A stretch of 64,000 nt of DNA from Myxococcus dinghuensis (GCF_024198235.1 NZ_JAKCFB010000020.1:111668-175667), one strand, 5' to 3'; counted from the stretch's first letter, positions 26,540-35,926 are shown. Made by a program: numbers and translations. The notes: generated by a model not told the origin, from the sequence alone.

Positions 26540-28189
26540 TCACGGCGTGGTGAAGAGCGAGCTGAACGCGTCCGCGCGGGCCATGGGCAGCGCCTCGCGG
26601 GAGTGGAACGGGTCGCGCTCGATGTCGTAGCCGGGGCCGTCAAAGGCGGACACGCGCAGGTAGTAGATGCTGGCCGGCTTCAACATGCCCGGGGGCAGGC
26701 GCACCTGGGTGGCCGAGCCCGGCAGGTAGATGGAACCATCCGCGACCATGAAGTTCGCCTCCGGGTCATAGCGGAGGAACGCCACGCGGTAGGCGTGGAC
26801 GGAGCCCAGGGTGGGCGGCAGCCAGGAGATGACCGGGTTGGCGGACCCCACCTCGCGCTGGGTGTTGGCGGGCACACCGTCGATGGCCAGCGAACGCGGC
26901 GGCGACACGACGGGCTGGACGGGGCTCGCGATGTAGTTGTTGAACTCGTCCCACGTCGCGATGCTGCCGGTCAGGCTGACGCGCTGCCCCGAGCCGTTCG
27001 GCAACGTCTCCAGCAGGCGGAACGAGTAGCTGCCCATGCCCACCACGCCCCAGGTCGACGGGAACGGATTTCCGAACTGCAGCCGCTGCGTGAAGTTGAA
27101 CGACGTGGCGCGCGGCAACTGCAGGGTGAGCAGCTCACCCGAGTAGCCGATCCACCCGTCGTTCGTGCCATGCGCGGAGGGGATGGCGTAGAAGATGGGG
27201 ATGGACGGGGTCGCGAGCGGGTGCGTGGCCGTGGCCCAGCTCGTATAGGCCGGCAGGCGCCATTCGAGCGGGAACTCGGTCCGGCGCGTCGGCTGCATCA
27301 CGCCCGCCAGCGGCAGGGGGGTGACGCCATCCGCGGTGAAGTCGAAGGCGCCCACCTCCACCGCGCGGTCCACGGCGGTGTACCCCAGCGAGATGCCATC
27401 CGGCGTCGTTCCCGCGAGGTACTGGCTGTGCTGGGAGACGTAGAGTCGGTCGCCCTTGCTCGCCTCGAAGACGGGGATGTTGCCCGTGCTCGACCACAGC
27501 TCGGCGTCGTTGGTGAGGATGCGCGTCTCACCGTCGGAGATGCCGTCGAGCAGGCTCACGGCGCCATACAGGTCCACCTGTGCGGACGCGAGCTGGAGGC
27601 TGGAACCAAAGAGGCTCGACGAGTTCGTCCACGGCGCCATGTTCACCAGGTTCAACTGGAGCGGCGTGAAGGCGAGGTCCGAGTAGACGGCGTCCGGACG
27701 TCCCAGCTTGTTGATGCCCAGGTCCACGTGGCGCGCGTTCGAGACGATGTACGTCGACCCCGTGCGCAGGTAGTACGGCCCGGAGGGTACACCCGTGAAC
27801 TGCCACCCACCCGGCACCGCGGAGCCGAGCAGCAGGGTGAACGTCGCGCCGTGCGGGATGTAGAGCTCGGGCGGGTTCGCGGACAGGTCCTCCACCCGCT
27901 CGGAGATTCCCACCGACGTGAAGAAGCGCGTCGTGTCGGTCACCAGCACCGCGTCGCTCGGGATGCCCGCGTCTCCAGGCGTGCCCGCGTCATCAGGCGT
28001 CCCCGCGTCCGAGCACCCCTCGGCCAGCGACTCCCCCATCCAGGTGCCATTGCCTGGCGACTCGGAGCGCGGCCCGCCCTGCGAAGGACTCCCGGTGAAC
28101 TCCTGCGTCTCCTGCGTGGGCGCGCCACAGCCCACCAGCGTCATCGCACACGTCGACCCGACCAACACAGACCACTTCAGCCAATTCAT
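26540..28189 (-). CDS. Large hypothetical lipoprotein
   Basis: 549 residues from ATG 28189 (GGGGATGGA upstream). Lipobox LVGC (C21). A spacer with repeated DAGTPDDAGTPGDAG-type units (about 60-80) is typical of myxobacterial surface lipoproteins. The rest is beta-rich, and the last 110 residues look like a fibronectin-III-like unit (VISWLPPTLGSVHAYRVAFLRY, IYYLRVSAFDG). No enzyme motif seen. Probably on the outer membrane surface. Confidence 0.7.
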   Translation of the reverse strand: MNWLKWSVLVGSTCAMTLVGCGAPTQETQEFTGSPSQGGPRSESPGNGTWMGESLAEGCSDAGTPDDAGTPGDAGIPSDAVLVTDTTRFFTSVGISERVEDLSANPPELYIPHGATFTLLLGSAVPGGWQFTGVPSGPYYLRTGSTYIVSNARHVDLGINKLGRPDAVYSDLAFTPLQLNLVNMAPWTNSSSLFGSSLQLASAQVDLYGAVSLLDGISDGETRILTNDAELWSSTGNIPVFEASKGDRLYVSQHSQYLAGTTPDGISLGYTAVDRAVEVGAFDFTADGVTPLPLAGVMQPTRRTEFPLEWRLPAYTSWATATHPLATPSIPIFYAIPSAHGTNDGWIGYSGELLTLQLPRATSFNFTQRLQFGNPFPSTWGVVGMGSYSFRLLETLPNGSGQRVSLTGSIATWDEFNNYIASPVQPVVSPPRSLAIDGVPANTQREVGSANPVISWLPPTLGSVHAYRVAFLRYDPEANFMVADGSIYLPGSATQVRLPPGMLKPASIYYLRVSAFDGPGYDIERDPFHSREALPMARADAFSSLFTTP

Positions 28190-28416
28190 TCCATCCCCCA
28201 TCCATTTGAAAGGCGCGAAAACCTATCCAGGGGCTCTGACGTTGCCCGAAGAGGTAGGACTGGCATCCACCCGTCAGGACATACACGTCCGCCCTGGCGA
28301 CTCCGCCATCCGGGGGGAGATACGGAACGGACCGCGGACCCTGGCTGTCCGGAGCGCGCGAAAGCGCCGGTCAGCGGGTCCGTGGTGAAGGTGATGTCAG
28401 GGATTGCGCCCACCCG

Positions 28417-28445
28417 GGCCCGACAGGGTCGAAGCCTGTCGGGCC
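28417..28445 (-). terminator. Hairpin downstream of the M16 protease pair
   Basis: GGCCCGACAGG (28417-28427) and CCTGTCGGGCC (28435-28445) form a perfect 11-bp stem with a 7-base loop, 22 bases past the end of the second protease gene. The rest of the 28190-28467 spacer shows nothing clear. Confidence 0.6.
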
Positions 28446-28467
28446 GGGGGCGCGAGACGCGCGGGCC

Positions 28468-29931
28468 TCAGCGCTCGGTGGGCGCGGGCGCGAAGCGCTT
28501 GTCGGAGATCTTCATCTCCGTGACGGTGCCGTACTTGCGAGCCATCTCCCGGATGGCGGACGCCTTGCCGATGAGGACGAAGGTGAGGTCCTCGGACGGC
28601 GGCAGGACGCGCTGGATGACCGTGCCGATGGCCTGACGCGTGGTGCCATCCACCGCCGCGGCAAAGCCATCCACGTCGCTGGAGTCCAGACCATAGAAGG
28701 CGAGCTCGGACAGCTTGTCCGCCACCTGCTGACCGGTCTCCAGGCGCGGCGGGAACTGCCCCAGGACATACGCCTTGGCGGACTCCAGCGTGGCGTCATC
28801 CAGGCCCGCCTGCCGGTAGCGCGCGTACACGTCCAACGCCATGTCGATGGCCTTGTCCGTCTTCTCCGTCTGGGTGAAGGAGGAGATGACGAAGGCGCCC
28901 GGCTTCGACTCCGGCGAGAAGTAGGAGCGCGCGCCGTAGGTGAGGCCGGACTTCACGCGCAGCTCGGTGTTGAGCAGCGAGGTGAAGCGCCCGCCGAGCA
29001 CCGTCCCCGCGAGGTTGGCGGCGACGCGGTCCGGGTCGTTCCGGGCGATGGCGGTGTTGCCGATGAGGAAGTACGTCTGGGTGGCGTCCGGCTTGTCCAC
29101 CAGCAGGACGCGCCGGCCCTTGCTCACGGCGGTGGTGGCCACCTGCGGCGCGGGGCTGGCGGCGCGCGCCATGCCGCCGAGCGCCGTCTGCAGCTTCGCG
29201 GCGAGCGCCTTGGCGTCGAAGTCACCGACGACGGAGAGGATGAGGCGGTCCGCGCCGAGCTGGTTCTTCGCGTACCCGAGCACGTCCTCGCGGCCGAGAC
29301 CGGGCAGCGACGCCTCGGTGCCGTCCACGGCGGTGCCGTAGGGGTGGCCGGCGAAGTGGAACGCGTCGAAGTAGGTGTTGACGAGCGCGCGCGGGTCACC
29401 GTCCTTGGCGGCGGTGATTTCGGACGTCATGCGCGCGCGCGTCTTCTCCAGCTCCTCCTGCGTGAAGCGCGGACGCAGGAGCATGTCCGACAGCAGCTCC
29501 ACCATGAGCGCGCTGTCCTTGGACATGAACTGGCCGGCGACGGTGAGCGCCTCCAGTCCGGAGTGCACCTGCAGCGAGCCGCCCACGCCGTCCACCGCCT
29601 CGGCGAACTGACGCGCGTCACGCGCGCCGGCGCCCTTCTGGAGCAGCTCGCCGGTGAGCGCGGACAGGCCCTCCTTGCCGGCGGGGTCCGCGAGCGCGCC
29701 ACCGCGCAGCCACGCGCTGAACGAGATGAGCGGCACCTCGCGGCGCTCCACGAGGATGAGCTTCGCGCCGTTCTTCAGGGTGACCGTCGTCGCCTTGGGG
29801 AGCGTGACGCCCTGGCGCCCCGAGGGCTTGGCCGCGGTGGGCTTGATGGCCGGACTCTCCGCCGCGGAGGCGGAGGCGGACGCGAACAACATGGTGGCGA
29901 GCACCGACTTCCAGGTGAGCGGAGCAATCAT
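28468..29931 (-). CDS. M16-family peptidase-like protein lacking the zinc motif
   Basis: 487 residues from ATG 29931, in an ATGA overlap with the upstream M16 gene. Signal peptide ending SASA-A (about 23). Both M16 half-domains are visible (YFDAFHFAGHPYGTAV in the first; the second starts at about 255 and includes RFTSLLNTELRVKSGLTYGARSYF). The catalytic HxxEH is replaced: the aligned position reads GLSALTGELLQKG, without the metal-binding His pair. It is therefore the non-catalytic partner of a heterodimer, as in mitochondrial processing peptidase and bacterial PqqG/YmxG-type pairs. Probably periplasmic. Confidence 0.85.
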   Translation of the reverse strand: MIAPLTWKSVLATMLFASASASAAESPAIKPTAAKPSGRQGVTLPKATTVTLKNGAKLILVERREVPLISFSAWLRGGALADPAGKEGLSALTGELLQKGAGARDARQFAEAVDGVGGSLQVHSGLEALTVAGQFMSKDSALMVELLSDMLLRPRFTQEELEKTRARMTSEITAAKDGDPRALVNTYFDAFHFAGHPYGTAVDGTEASLPGLGREDVLGYAKNQLGADRLILSVVGDFDAKALAAKLQTALGGMARAASPAPQVATTAVSKGRRVLLVDKPDATQTYFLIGNTAIARNDPDRVAANLAGTVLGGRFTSLLNTELRVKSGLTYGARSYFSPESKPGAFVISSFTQTEKTDKAIDMALDVYARYRQAGLDDATLESAKAYVLGQFPPRLETGQQVADKLSELAFYGLDSSDVDGFAAAVDGTTRQAIGTVIQRVLPPSEDLTFVLIGKASAIREMARKYGTVTEMKISDKRFAPAPTER

Positions 29932-31334
29932 CGCGTGGCCTCCTTGTGGGCGGCGGGGGTGGCGGCCGGGGCTTCGCCGGGAACGAGCCAACCGACGGTC
30001 CGCCGCTCGGTGGCGAAGATGCGGGCGGCGACCTTGCGCACGTCCTCGCGGGTGACGCGCTCGTAGCGAGCGGGCGCGTCGAAGAGCTGGCGGAAGTCAC
30101 CGCGGAAGGTCTCGTTGGAGCCCAGCGCGTAGCCACGGCCGTTGTTGGTCTCCAGCGAGCGCCAGAAGTTGGCGAGGGTGATGTTGCGCGCCTTGCGCAG
30201 CTCGGCGTCGGTGATGCCGTCCTTCGCCACGCGGGCCAGCTCCTCGGTGAGCAGCGCCTCCACGCGGGACAGGTCGCCACCCGGCGGCAGGTCCGCGGTC
30301 ACCCAGACGAGGGACGGGTCGAAGCCGCCGGTGAACATCGTCGTCGCGCGCAGGGCCACGCGCTCCTCCTCGACGAGGCGGCGGTGCAGGCGCGAGGAGT
30401 CGCCCTCGCCCAGCACGCTCAGGAGCAGCGTGAGCGCCTCGGCGTCGGGGTCCTTGGCGGAGAGGCCGTGATAGGCGAGCTGGAGCAGCGGCGACTGGGA
30501 GACCTTCTTCACCACGACGCGGCGCTCGCCCTGTTGCACGGGCTCCTGCGTGCGCACGGGCTCCGGCGCGGGCTGGGAGGGGATGGGCTCGAGGTACTTC
30601 TCCACCAGCGCGAAGACCTCCGCCGGGGTGACGGCGCCGGTGACGACGAGCGTGCCGTTGTTGGGCGCGTAGTACGTCTTGAAGTAGCGCTGGAGGTCCT
30701 CCATGCGCCACGACTCGATGTCCGACGGCCAGCCGATGACGGGGAACTGGTACGGGTGCGCGACGAACGCGGTCGCCTGCACCTGCTCCGCGAGCGCGCC
30801 CATGTTGTTGTTGTCCACGCTGGAGCGGCGCTCCGAGTAGACGACGCCGCGCTCGGACTCGATGATCTTCGGGTCGAACGCCAGGTGCTGGAGCCGGTCC
30901 GCCTCGAGCTGGAAGATGACGTCGAGCGCGGAGCGCGGGAACCAGTCCATGTAGACGGTGACGTCCTCGGAGGTGAACGCGTTGTTGGAGCCGCCGTTGG
31001 CCTCCATGACGCGGTCGAACTCACCCGGGCCGAACTTCTTCGCGCCGTTGAACATCATGTGCTCGAAGAAGTGGGACAGGCCGGTGATGCCGGGGTACTC
31101 GTTCCGGCTGCCCACGCGGAACCAGTTGTACAGCGCGACATTGGGGATGTCGTGGTCGGGCCAGACGATGACCTTGAGCCCGTTCTTGAAGGTCCGGCTC
31201 TCGACGTTGGCGCCGAGCTTGGACGAAGACGTGGCGGCGGCCTTGGAGGCGGCCTTCGACTGCGCCTGCGCGCCGGCGGCCGGGGCCACCAGCAGCGCCG
31301 CGCACGACGTCCAGAGGAGTGTCTGACGGAACAT
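29928..31334 (-). CDS. M16-family zinc peptidase (catalytic subunit)
   Basis: 468 residues. Signal peptide (1-24), then a catalytic half-domain with the inverted zinc site HFFEH at 88-92 and the downstream Glu in ESERGVVYSE (about 165). A second half-domain (about 270-450) contains the GEGDSSRLHRRLV and LVWVTADL elements. It degrades peptides in the periplasm, probably as a heterodimer with the degenerate M16 protein encoded next. First gene of a two-gene operon ending in a strong hairpin. Confidence 0.9.
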   Translation of the reverse strand: MFRQTLLWTSCAALLVAPAAGAQAQSKAASKAAATSSSKLGANVESRTFKNGLKVIVWPDHDIPNVALYNWFRVGSRNEYPGITGLSHFFEHMMFNGAKKFGPGEFDRVMEANGGSNNAFTSEDVTVYMDWFPRSALDVIFQLEADRLQHLAFDPKIIESERGVVYSERRSSVDNNNMGALAEQVQATAFVAHPYQFPVIGWPSDIESWRMEDLQRYFKTYYAPNNGTLVVTGAVTPAEVFALVEKYLEPIPSQPAPEPVRTQEPVQQGERRVVVKKVSQSPLLQLAYHGLSAKDPDAEALTLLLSVLGEGDSSRLHRRLVEEERVALRATTMFTGGFDPSLVWVTADLPPGGDLSRVEALLTEELARVAKDGITDAELRKARNITLANFWRSLETNNGRGYALGSNETFRGDFRQLFDAPARYERVTREDVRKVAARIFATERRTVGWLVPGEAPAATPAAHKEATR

Positions 31335-31432
31335 CCGTGCTCCTGACGTGAGGAAAGACGCCCGCGAACGGGCGGGGGAGCACGATATTCCAGTTTCTCG
31401 AAGGGGCGCCTACCGGGAAGGGCGGGTCCGGC

Positions 31433-31975
31433 TCAGGCGCCGAGCACGCCCCGGAGCACGTCCTGGAAGTAGTTGATGCTGCCGACGTGTGTCGAGTGGT
31501 GCTTCGCCGACTGGCGGAGCCGCTCGACGACGGCCTCGAACTCCGCCTGGCTGACGTCGCGCAGGGACAGGTAGAGCCGGGCGGCGCCCTGGAGGTACGA
31601 GAAGAGCGGGTTGCGGTCCGTCCCGTCGGGCCGGCGGAGCAGGTGGCGGTAGAGCCGCTCGAACTCCTGGTCCGTCTCCGTGTTGCGGATGGCGCGGCAG
31701 TACCCGGCGGCCGTGGCCTCGATGAGGATGAAGAACGGGTGGTACTCGGGCGGAGGCGAGGGGGTGAAGCTGGGGGGCTTCGCGGTCCCCGTCCACAGCT
31801 TGGAGATGGGCTGGAGGGTGACGTGCGCCGTGAGGTCGCCGTCGCGCACCAGGGCGCGCGGCCCCACGGGGAGGATGTGCTTCTCGTCCTGCCACTCCGC
31901 GGCGACGAACAACCGCTCCGGAGCGCCCACCTTCACGCCCGCCTTCTCCAGCTCCGCCACTGCATTCGCGTCCAT
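31433..31975 (-). CDS. Hypothetical cytoplasmic protein
   Basis: 180 residues from ATG 31975, preceded by GGAGGA at about nine bases; the frame upstream has no support. Mixed alpha/beta, no signal peptide or membrane helix, with a C-terminal helical part (EFERLYRHLLRR, AEFEAVVERLRQSA). Not recognised. It lies between the M16 pair and tRNA-Phe on the same strand as both. Confidence 0.6.
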   Translation of the reverse strand: MDANAVAELEKAGVKVGAPERLFVAAEWQDEKHILPVGPRALVRDGDLTAHVTLQPISKLWTGTAKPPSFTPSPPPEYHPFFILIEATAAGYCRAIRNTETDQEFERLYRHLLRRPDGTDRNPLFSYLQGAARLYLSLRDVSQAEFEAVVERLRQSAKHHSTHVGSINYFQDVLRGVLGA

Positions 31976-32118
31976 CTCGGTCCACTCCTCCGGAGCACAC
32001 TGTCTACCCCGCTCCGGGCGCGCGGTGCACCCCGGTTCGGGCGCGGCCGTCCGCCCGGCTCCCCTCCACGGCGCCAATCCCAACCACCACCAGCAGGAGG
32101 CTCACGCGCGAAAAAGCA

Positions 32119-32149
32119 AAGGGCCCTGGACGTGGAATCCAGGGCCCTT
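32119..32149 (-). terminator. Rho-independent terminator of tRNA-Phe
   Basis: A perfect 12-bp stem (32119-32130 with 32138-32149) and 7-base loop. On the minus strand it is followed by TGCTTTTT (32118-32111), a genuine T-run. It lies 18 bases past the 3' end of the tRNA, making a monocistronic tRNA transcript. Confidence 0.9.
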
Positions 32150-32166
32150 CGAGCTTTGCATCGCTG

Positions 32167-32239
32167 TGCCCAGGGGCGGAATCGAACCACCGACACGGGG
32201 ATTTTCAGTCCCCTGCTCTACCGACTGAGCTACCTGGGC
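32167..32239 (-). tRNA. tRNA-Phe (anticodon GAA)
   Basis: 73 nt cloverleaf. Acceptor stem GCCCAGG/CCTGGGC is perfect with discriminator A; the D arm is GCTC-AGTCGGTA-GAGC. The anticodon stem GGGGA/TCCCC encloses CTGAAAA (U33, GAA at 34-36), and the T arm carries GGTTCGATTCC. The 3' CCA is not encoded. Confidence 0.98.
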
Positions 32240-32266
32240 GTACGGGTCACCGCGAGAAGCCGCGCT

Positions 32267-32296
32267 CTCATATCGGGCCCGTCCCCGGGCCGTCAA
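32267..32296 (-). promoter_or_regulatory. Promoter of tRNA-Phe
   Basis: On the minus strand TTGACG (32296-32291), an 18-base spacer, and TATGAG (32272-32267). The predicted start is about 20 bases upstream of the tRNA. Good match to a housekeeping sigma promoter. Confidence 0.7.
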
Positions 32297-32326
32297 GCAC
32301 GCATTTCTCACCCCGTCCACGCCTCA

Positions 32327-33121
32327 TCACGCGGCCCGAGGCATCGCCTCCGCGTCCCAGGTCGTCAGACCCGCGGTGAGCCGGCGCTTGAGCTTCGCCC
32401 GGAGCCCCTGTTCGATCTGCCGGATGCGCACCGCCGTCACCCCGAAGCGGCGAGCCAGCAGCTCCGCGCTCACGCCGTCCTCCACCAGCATCCGCTCCTG
32501 GACGAGCGCCCGCTCCCGGGCATCCAGCTCCGGCCAGGCCTCCTCGACGCTCGCCCGTAGGCGGGCGACCCACTCCGAGCGCTCCACCAGGTCCTCCTGC
32601 GACGCGCCCGAGGACTCGAGCACGTCCAGCCTCGTCACCTCTCCGTCCTGGGTCACCGGCGCGTCGAGCGAGACATCCCGAATCAGCGACTCCGTCGCGC
32701 GCATCACGTCCTCCTCACGCTTGCCCAGCGACTCCGCCAGCCGGCGCTCCACCTCGGGATGCCCCTCGCCCCAGCGGGCCTCCAGCCGCGCCCGCTCCCG
32801 GCGGAGCTGGAACACCACCCACGGCGCCCGCCCGCCGCCCATGCTCCAGTTGCGGCCCACGTACGCCCGGATGCGCGCGCGGATCCACTGGCTGGCGTAC
32901 ACCGCGAACGGCACCCCGCGCTCCTCGAAGCGCCTCGCGGCCTCCATCAGGCCCACGTTGCCCTCGGACACCAGTTCGTCCAGCGACAGCCCGGTCCAGC
33001 GGTATTTCCACGCCAGCCGCTGCACCAGCTCCAGGTGCTCTCGCACTCGCGCCTCCACCACCTCGCCCGGCACCTCAAGCTCAGGGGACTCACAGGACAC
33101 GCTCATCGAGACGGCTTCCAT
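32327..33121 (-). CDS. RpoH-like alternative RNA polymerase sigma factor
   Basis: 264 residues from ATG 33121 with GGAGGAGG five bases upstream. Region 2: LSLDELVSEGNVGLMEAARRFEERG and PFAVYASQWIRARIRAYVG (about 60-105). Region 3/4: the end carries ELLARRFGVTAVRIRQIEQGLRAKLKRRL. No region 1.1 and a total of about 265-290 aa place it among the sigma-32-like minor sigmas, which in Myxococcus (SigB, SigC, SigE, SigD) act in stress and development. Which one is unclear. Divergent from the NhaR-like gene across an unusually AT-rich 118-base spacer. Confidence 0.87.
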   Translation of the reverse strand: MEAVSMSVSCESPELEVPGEVVEARVREHLELVQRLAWKYRWTGLSLDELVSEGNVGLMEAARRFEERGVPFAVYASQWIRARIRAYVGRNWSMGGGRAPWVVFQLRRERARLEARWGEGHPEVERRLAESLGKREEDVMRATESLIRDVSLDAPVTQDGEVTRLDVLESSGASQEDLVERSEWVARLRASVEEAWPELDARERALVQERMLVEDGVSAELLARRFGVTAVRIRQIEQGLRAKLKRRLTAGLTTWDAEAMPRAA

Positions 33122-33239
33122 GGACCTCCTCCAAATCTCCGCGACTGACCTGACCACCGCTCGCGGACACCCAGAGAGATAAGCCACCCCCATCCATTAA
33201 AAAATTAGGTAGTTTGAGCGCGATAGTTCGATAATCTCG
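33122..33239. promoter_or_regulatory. AT-rich divergent promoter region (sigma / NhaR-like)
   Basis: 118 bases. The part at 33190-33240 is the most AT-rich stretch I saw in the window (including a run of six A within TTAAAAAATTA). It must hold both promoters and probably the LysR-type operator (several T-N11-A patterns). Confidence 0.5.
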
Positions 33240-34145
33240 ATGGTTATGAGCTGGCTGAACTACCACCACCTCCTGTATTTCTGGACGGTTGCGCGAGCGG
33301 GCAGCATCGCCAAGGCGGGCGAGGAGCTGCACCTGGCGCAGCCCACCATCAGCAGCCAGTTGAAGCTCCTGGAGGAGTCGCTGGGCCACAAGCTCTTCGA
33401 GCGGCAGGGGCGCAAGCTGGTGCTCACGGACGTGGGCCGCACGGTGATGCGGTACGCGGACGAGATCTTCCGCATGGGCAACGAGCTGAAGAACGTGGTG
33501 GCGGGCATGCCCTCGGGTCAGCAGCTGCGGCTGAACGTGGGCATCCTCGACGTCATCCCGAAGCTGGTGGCCGAGCAGTTGCTCAAACCCGCGCTGGAGG
33601 CCGGGCCCTCCTTGCGCATCATCTGCCGCGAGGGGCCGCTGCCCCAGTTGCTCGCGTCGCTGGCGTTGCACGAGCTGGACGTGGTGCTCGCGGACGCGCC
33701 CAGCTCCGAGCCGGTCAGCGTCCGCTCCTTCAACCACCTGCTCGGCAAGTGCGGCGTGTCCTTCTTCGCGGCGGAGAACCTGCGACACCTGAAGAAGGAC
33801 TTCCCCCGCTCGCTGGACGGCGCGCCCATGCTGCTGCCCTCGGACGAGTCCTCCGTGCGCCGCTCGCTGGACCTGTGGTTCGAGCGTCAGCGATTGCGCC
33901 CGCTCATCGCCGGAGACTTCGACGACAGCGCGCTGCTCCAGGCCTTCGGACAGAGCGGGCACGGCGTCTTCGCCATGCCCTCCGTCATCGAGTCGCAGAT
34001 GGAGCGGCAGTTCAACTGCTCCGTCATCGGCCGCACCGACGAAATCGAGACGTGCTTCTACGCCATCACCGTCGAGCGACGCCTGCGTCACCCCGCGGTC
34101 GTCGCCATCGCCGAGGCGGCCCGGTCGCAGATCTTCAGCATGTGA
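33240..34145 (+). CDS. nhaR: NhaR-like LysR-family transcriptional activator
   Basis: 301 residues; ATG 33240 or 33246. The opening SWLNYHHLLYFWTVARAGS and the winged helix (AQPTISSQLKLLEESLG, about 30-50) match the NhaR branch, whose members sense Na+ and activate Na+/H+ antiporter genes. The effector domain (about 95-290) is normal for LysR regulators. No antiporter gene is in the window, so the target here is unknown; the divergent sigma gene is a candidate. Confidence 0.85.
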   Translation: MVMSWLNYHHLLYFWTVARAGSIAKAGEELHLAQPTISSQLKLLEESLGHKLFERQGRKLVLTDVGRTVMRYADEIFRMGNELKNVVAGMPSGQQLRLNVGILDVIPKLVAEQLLKPALEAGPSLRIICREGPLPQLLASLALHELDVVLADAPSSEPVSVRSFNHLLGKCGVSFFAAENLRHLKKDFPRSLDGAPMLLPSDESSVRRSLDLWFERQRLRPLIAGDFDDSALLQAFGQSGHGVFAMPSVIESQMERQFNCSVIGRTDEIETCFYAITVERRLRHPAVVAIAEAARSQIFSM

Positions 34146-34190
34146 ACGTGAGCCCCCTCGCCACGCGGGCGGCGGCGGGCGCTCCCGGCG

Positions 34191-34397
34191 CTACTCGGCG
34201 TCGGGCGTTCCCCCATCCAGCTCGGCGGGCAGCGGCGTCGCGGGGCCCGGAGGATCGTCCGTCACGGTCTGGACGGGCTCCCGGACCTGGTCGGGGCCCT
34301 GGAGGGGTTCTTGTTGCTCCGCCCCAGCCGGCTGCGTGGTCTTGCACGCCAACGGGACGACAGCGAGAGCCAGGACGACGAACACGACGCGACGCAT
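34191..34397 (-). CDS. Small lipoprotein
   Basis: 68 residues. ATG 34397 is four bases after GGAGAGGAGG. Lipobox VPLAC (C18), then an acidic, Pro-rich mature part of 50 residues with no predicted fold. A surface or outer-membrane lipoprotein of unknown role. Confidence 0.6.
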   Translation of the reverse strand: MRRVVFVVLALAVVPLACKTTQPAGAEQQEPLQGPDQVREPVQTVTDDPPGPATPLPAELDGGTPDAE

Positions 34398-34620
34398 GAA
34401 GCCTCCTCTCCGGGTTCGGGCGAGGCATTCGGGACGCACGCCTCGCGCACCAAGGTGGAGACGCATCACGCCCTCCACCACCCGGGGGGCGACGGTCCGG
34501 ACGAGGGCTCGGCGGGGCCTCCGTCCTCCGGACACGCGAGCCTCCGGCCAGGAAGCGCTTCCGGGGCATGTGCACCGTTGCGTTGGGAACACCCGCCGCC
34601 AGGAGGAGGAGCCCCGGGCC

Positions 34621-35925
34621 ATGTTGGATGTCGTGGACGTCGGCAAGAAGTCGCTCGCCATGTATCGGGGCGTCGCCCCCGATGCGCAGTTGGATGAACT
34701 GCTCCACCGCGCCGAGCACCTGCGCGGCGCGCGCTGCATGCACCTCAACGCCACCTCCTACGGAGGAGGCGTCTCGGAAATCCTGCGCTCGCTGGTGCCC
34801 CTCTACAACGACCTGGGCATCGCGACGGACTGGAAGATCATCCACGGCGACGACACCTTCTTCCAGGTCACCAAGCGCATCCACAACGGCCTCCAGGGCG
34901 CTCCCGGCGCGCTGACCGAGTCCGAGAAGGCCATCTACCTGGCCAACGCGCAGCTCAACGCGCGCCGGCTCGTGTCCGACTCCGAGGACTACGACTTCAT
35001 CTTCGTCCACGACCCGCAGCCGGCCGTCCTCGCCGCCATCAGCGACCTGCGCGACGCGCGCTGGATATGGCGCTGCCACATCGACACGTCCCATCCCAAT
35101 CCCAGCTACTGGGAGTTCCTCGCCCCCTACCTGCGCGAGTACGACGCCGCCATCTTCACCCTGCCGGAGTTCATCCCGCCGTCGCTGCCCATCCGCGAGG
35201 TGCGCGTCCACGCGCCCGCCATCGACCCGGTCAGCCCCAAGAACCATCCCCTGCCCACGCAGCTCGCGCGCGACGTGCTGGAGTGGATTGGCATCCGCAC
35301 CCACCGGCCCCTCGTGTGTCAGGTCAGCCGCTTCGACCGATGGAAGGACCCGCTCGGCGTCGTCCATGCCTACCAGCGCGTGCGCCCCCACGTCCCGGAC
35401 CTGCAACTGGCCCTGGTGGGCTCGCTCGCCCTCGACGACCCCGAGGGCTGGGAGGTCTACGAGGAGCTGCGCGCGGCCACCGCGCACGACGGCCTCATCC
35501 ACGTCCTCACCAACCTCGTCGGCGTGGGGAACATCGAGGTCAACGCGCTGCAGAGCCTCTCCGATGTCGTCGTCCAGAAGTCGCTGCGCGAGGGCTTCGG
35601 GCTCGTGGTCTCCGAGGCACTCTGGAAGGGCACGCCCGTCGTCGGCGGACACGCCGGGGGCATCCCCCTGCAACTCCCGGAGGGCATCGGAGGACTGCTC
35701 GTGGACACGGAGGAGGAGTGCGCCGAGGCCCTGCTCCGGCTCTTGCGTCAGCCCGAGGAGGCGCGGCTGCTCGGCGAGCGCGGACGGGAGCACGTGCGCG
35801 AGCACTTCCTCATGCCCCGGCTGCTGCTGGACCACCTGCGGCTGCTCGACACGCTCTCCACTTCGCGGCCCCTTCCTCCCCGCGGCATCGTCCCCACGTC
35901 CCTCCTGGGACTGACCGGAGCGTGA
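34621..35925 (+). CDS. treT: Trehalose synthase-like glycosyltransferase (TreT/GT4 family)
   Basis: 434 residues from ATG 34621 (GGAGGAGGAG at nine bases). The N-terminal LNATSYGGGVSEILRSLVPLYNDLGI is the TreT signature, and the C-terminal Rossmann half has QVSRFDRWKDP and the GT4 EGFGLVVSEALWKGTP (E-x7-E) motif. TreT makes trehalose from NDP-glucose and glucose; related trehalose phosphorylases share the fold, so the exact reaction is likely but not certain. Trehalose serves as osmolyte and spore protectant in myxobacteria. First gene of an operon with NfeD and slipin, one base before the next start. Confidence 0.82.
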   Translation: MLDVVDVGKKSLAMYRGVAPDAQLDELLHRAEHLRGARCMHLNATSYGGGVSEILRSLVPLYNDLGIATDWKIIHGDDTFFQVTKRIHNGLQGAPGALTESEKAIYLANAQLNARRLVSDSEDYDFIFVHDPQPAVLAAISDLRDARWIWRCHIDTSHPNPSYWEFLAPYLREYDAAIFTLPEFIPPSLPIREVRVHAPAIDPVSPKNHPLPTQLARDVLEWIGIRTHRPLVCQVSRFDRWKDPLGVVHAYQRVRPHVPDLQLALVGSLALDDPEGWEVYEELRAATAHDGLIHVLTNLVGVGNIEVNALQSLSDVVVQKSLREGFGLVVSEALWKGTPVVGGHAGGIPLQLPEGIGGLLVDTEEECAEALLRLLRQPEEARLLGERGREHVREHFLMPRLLLDHLRLLDTLSTSRPLPPRGIVPTSLLGLTGA

Positions 35926-35926
35926 C

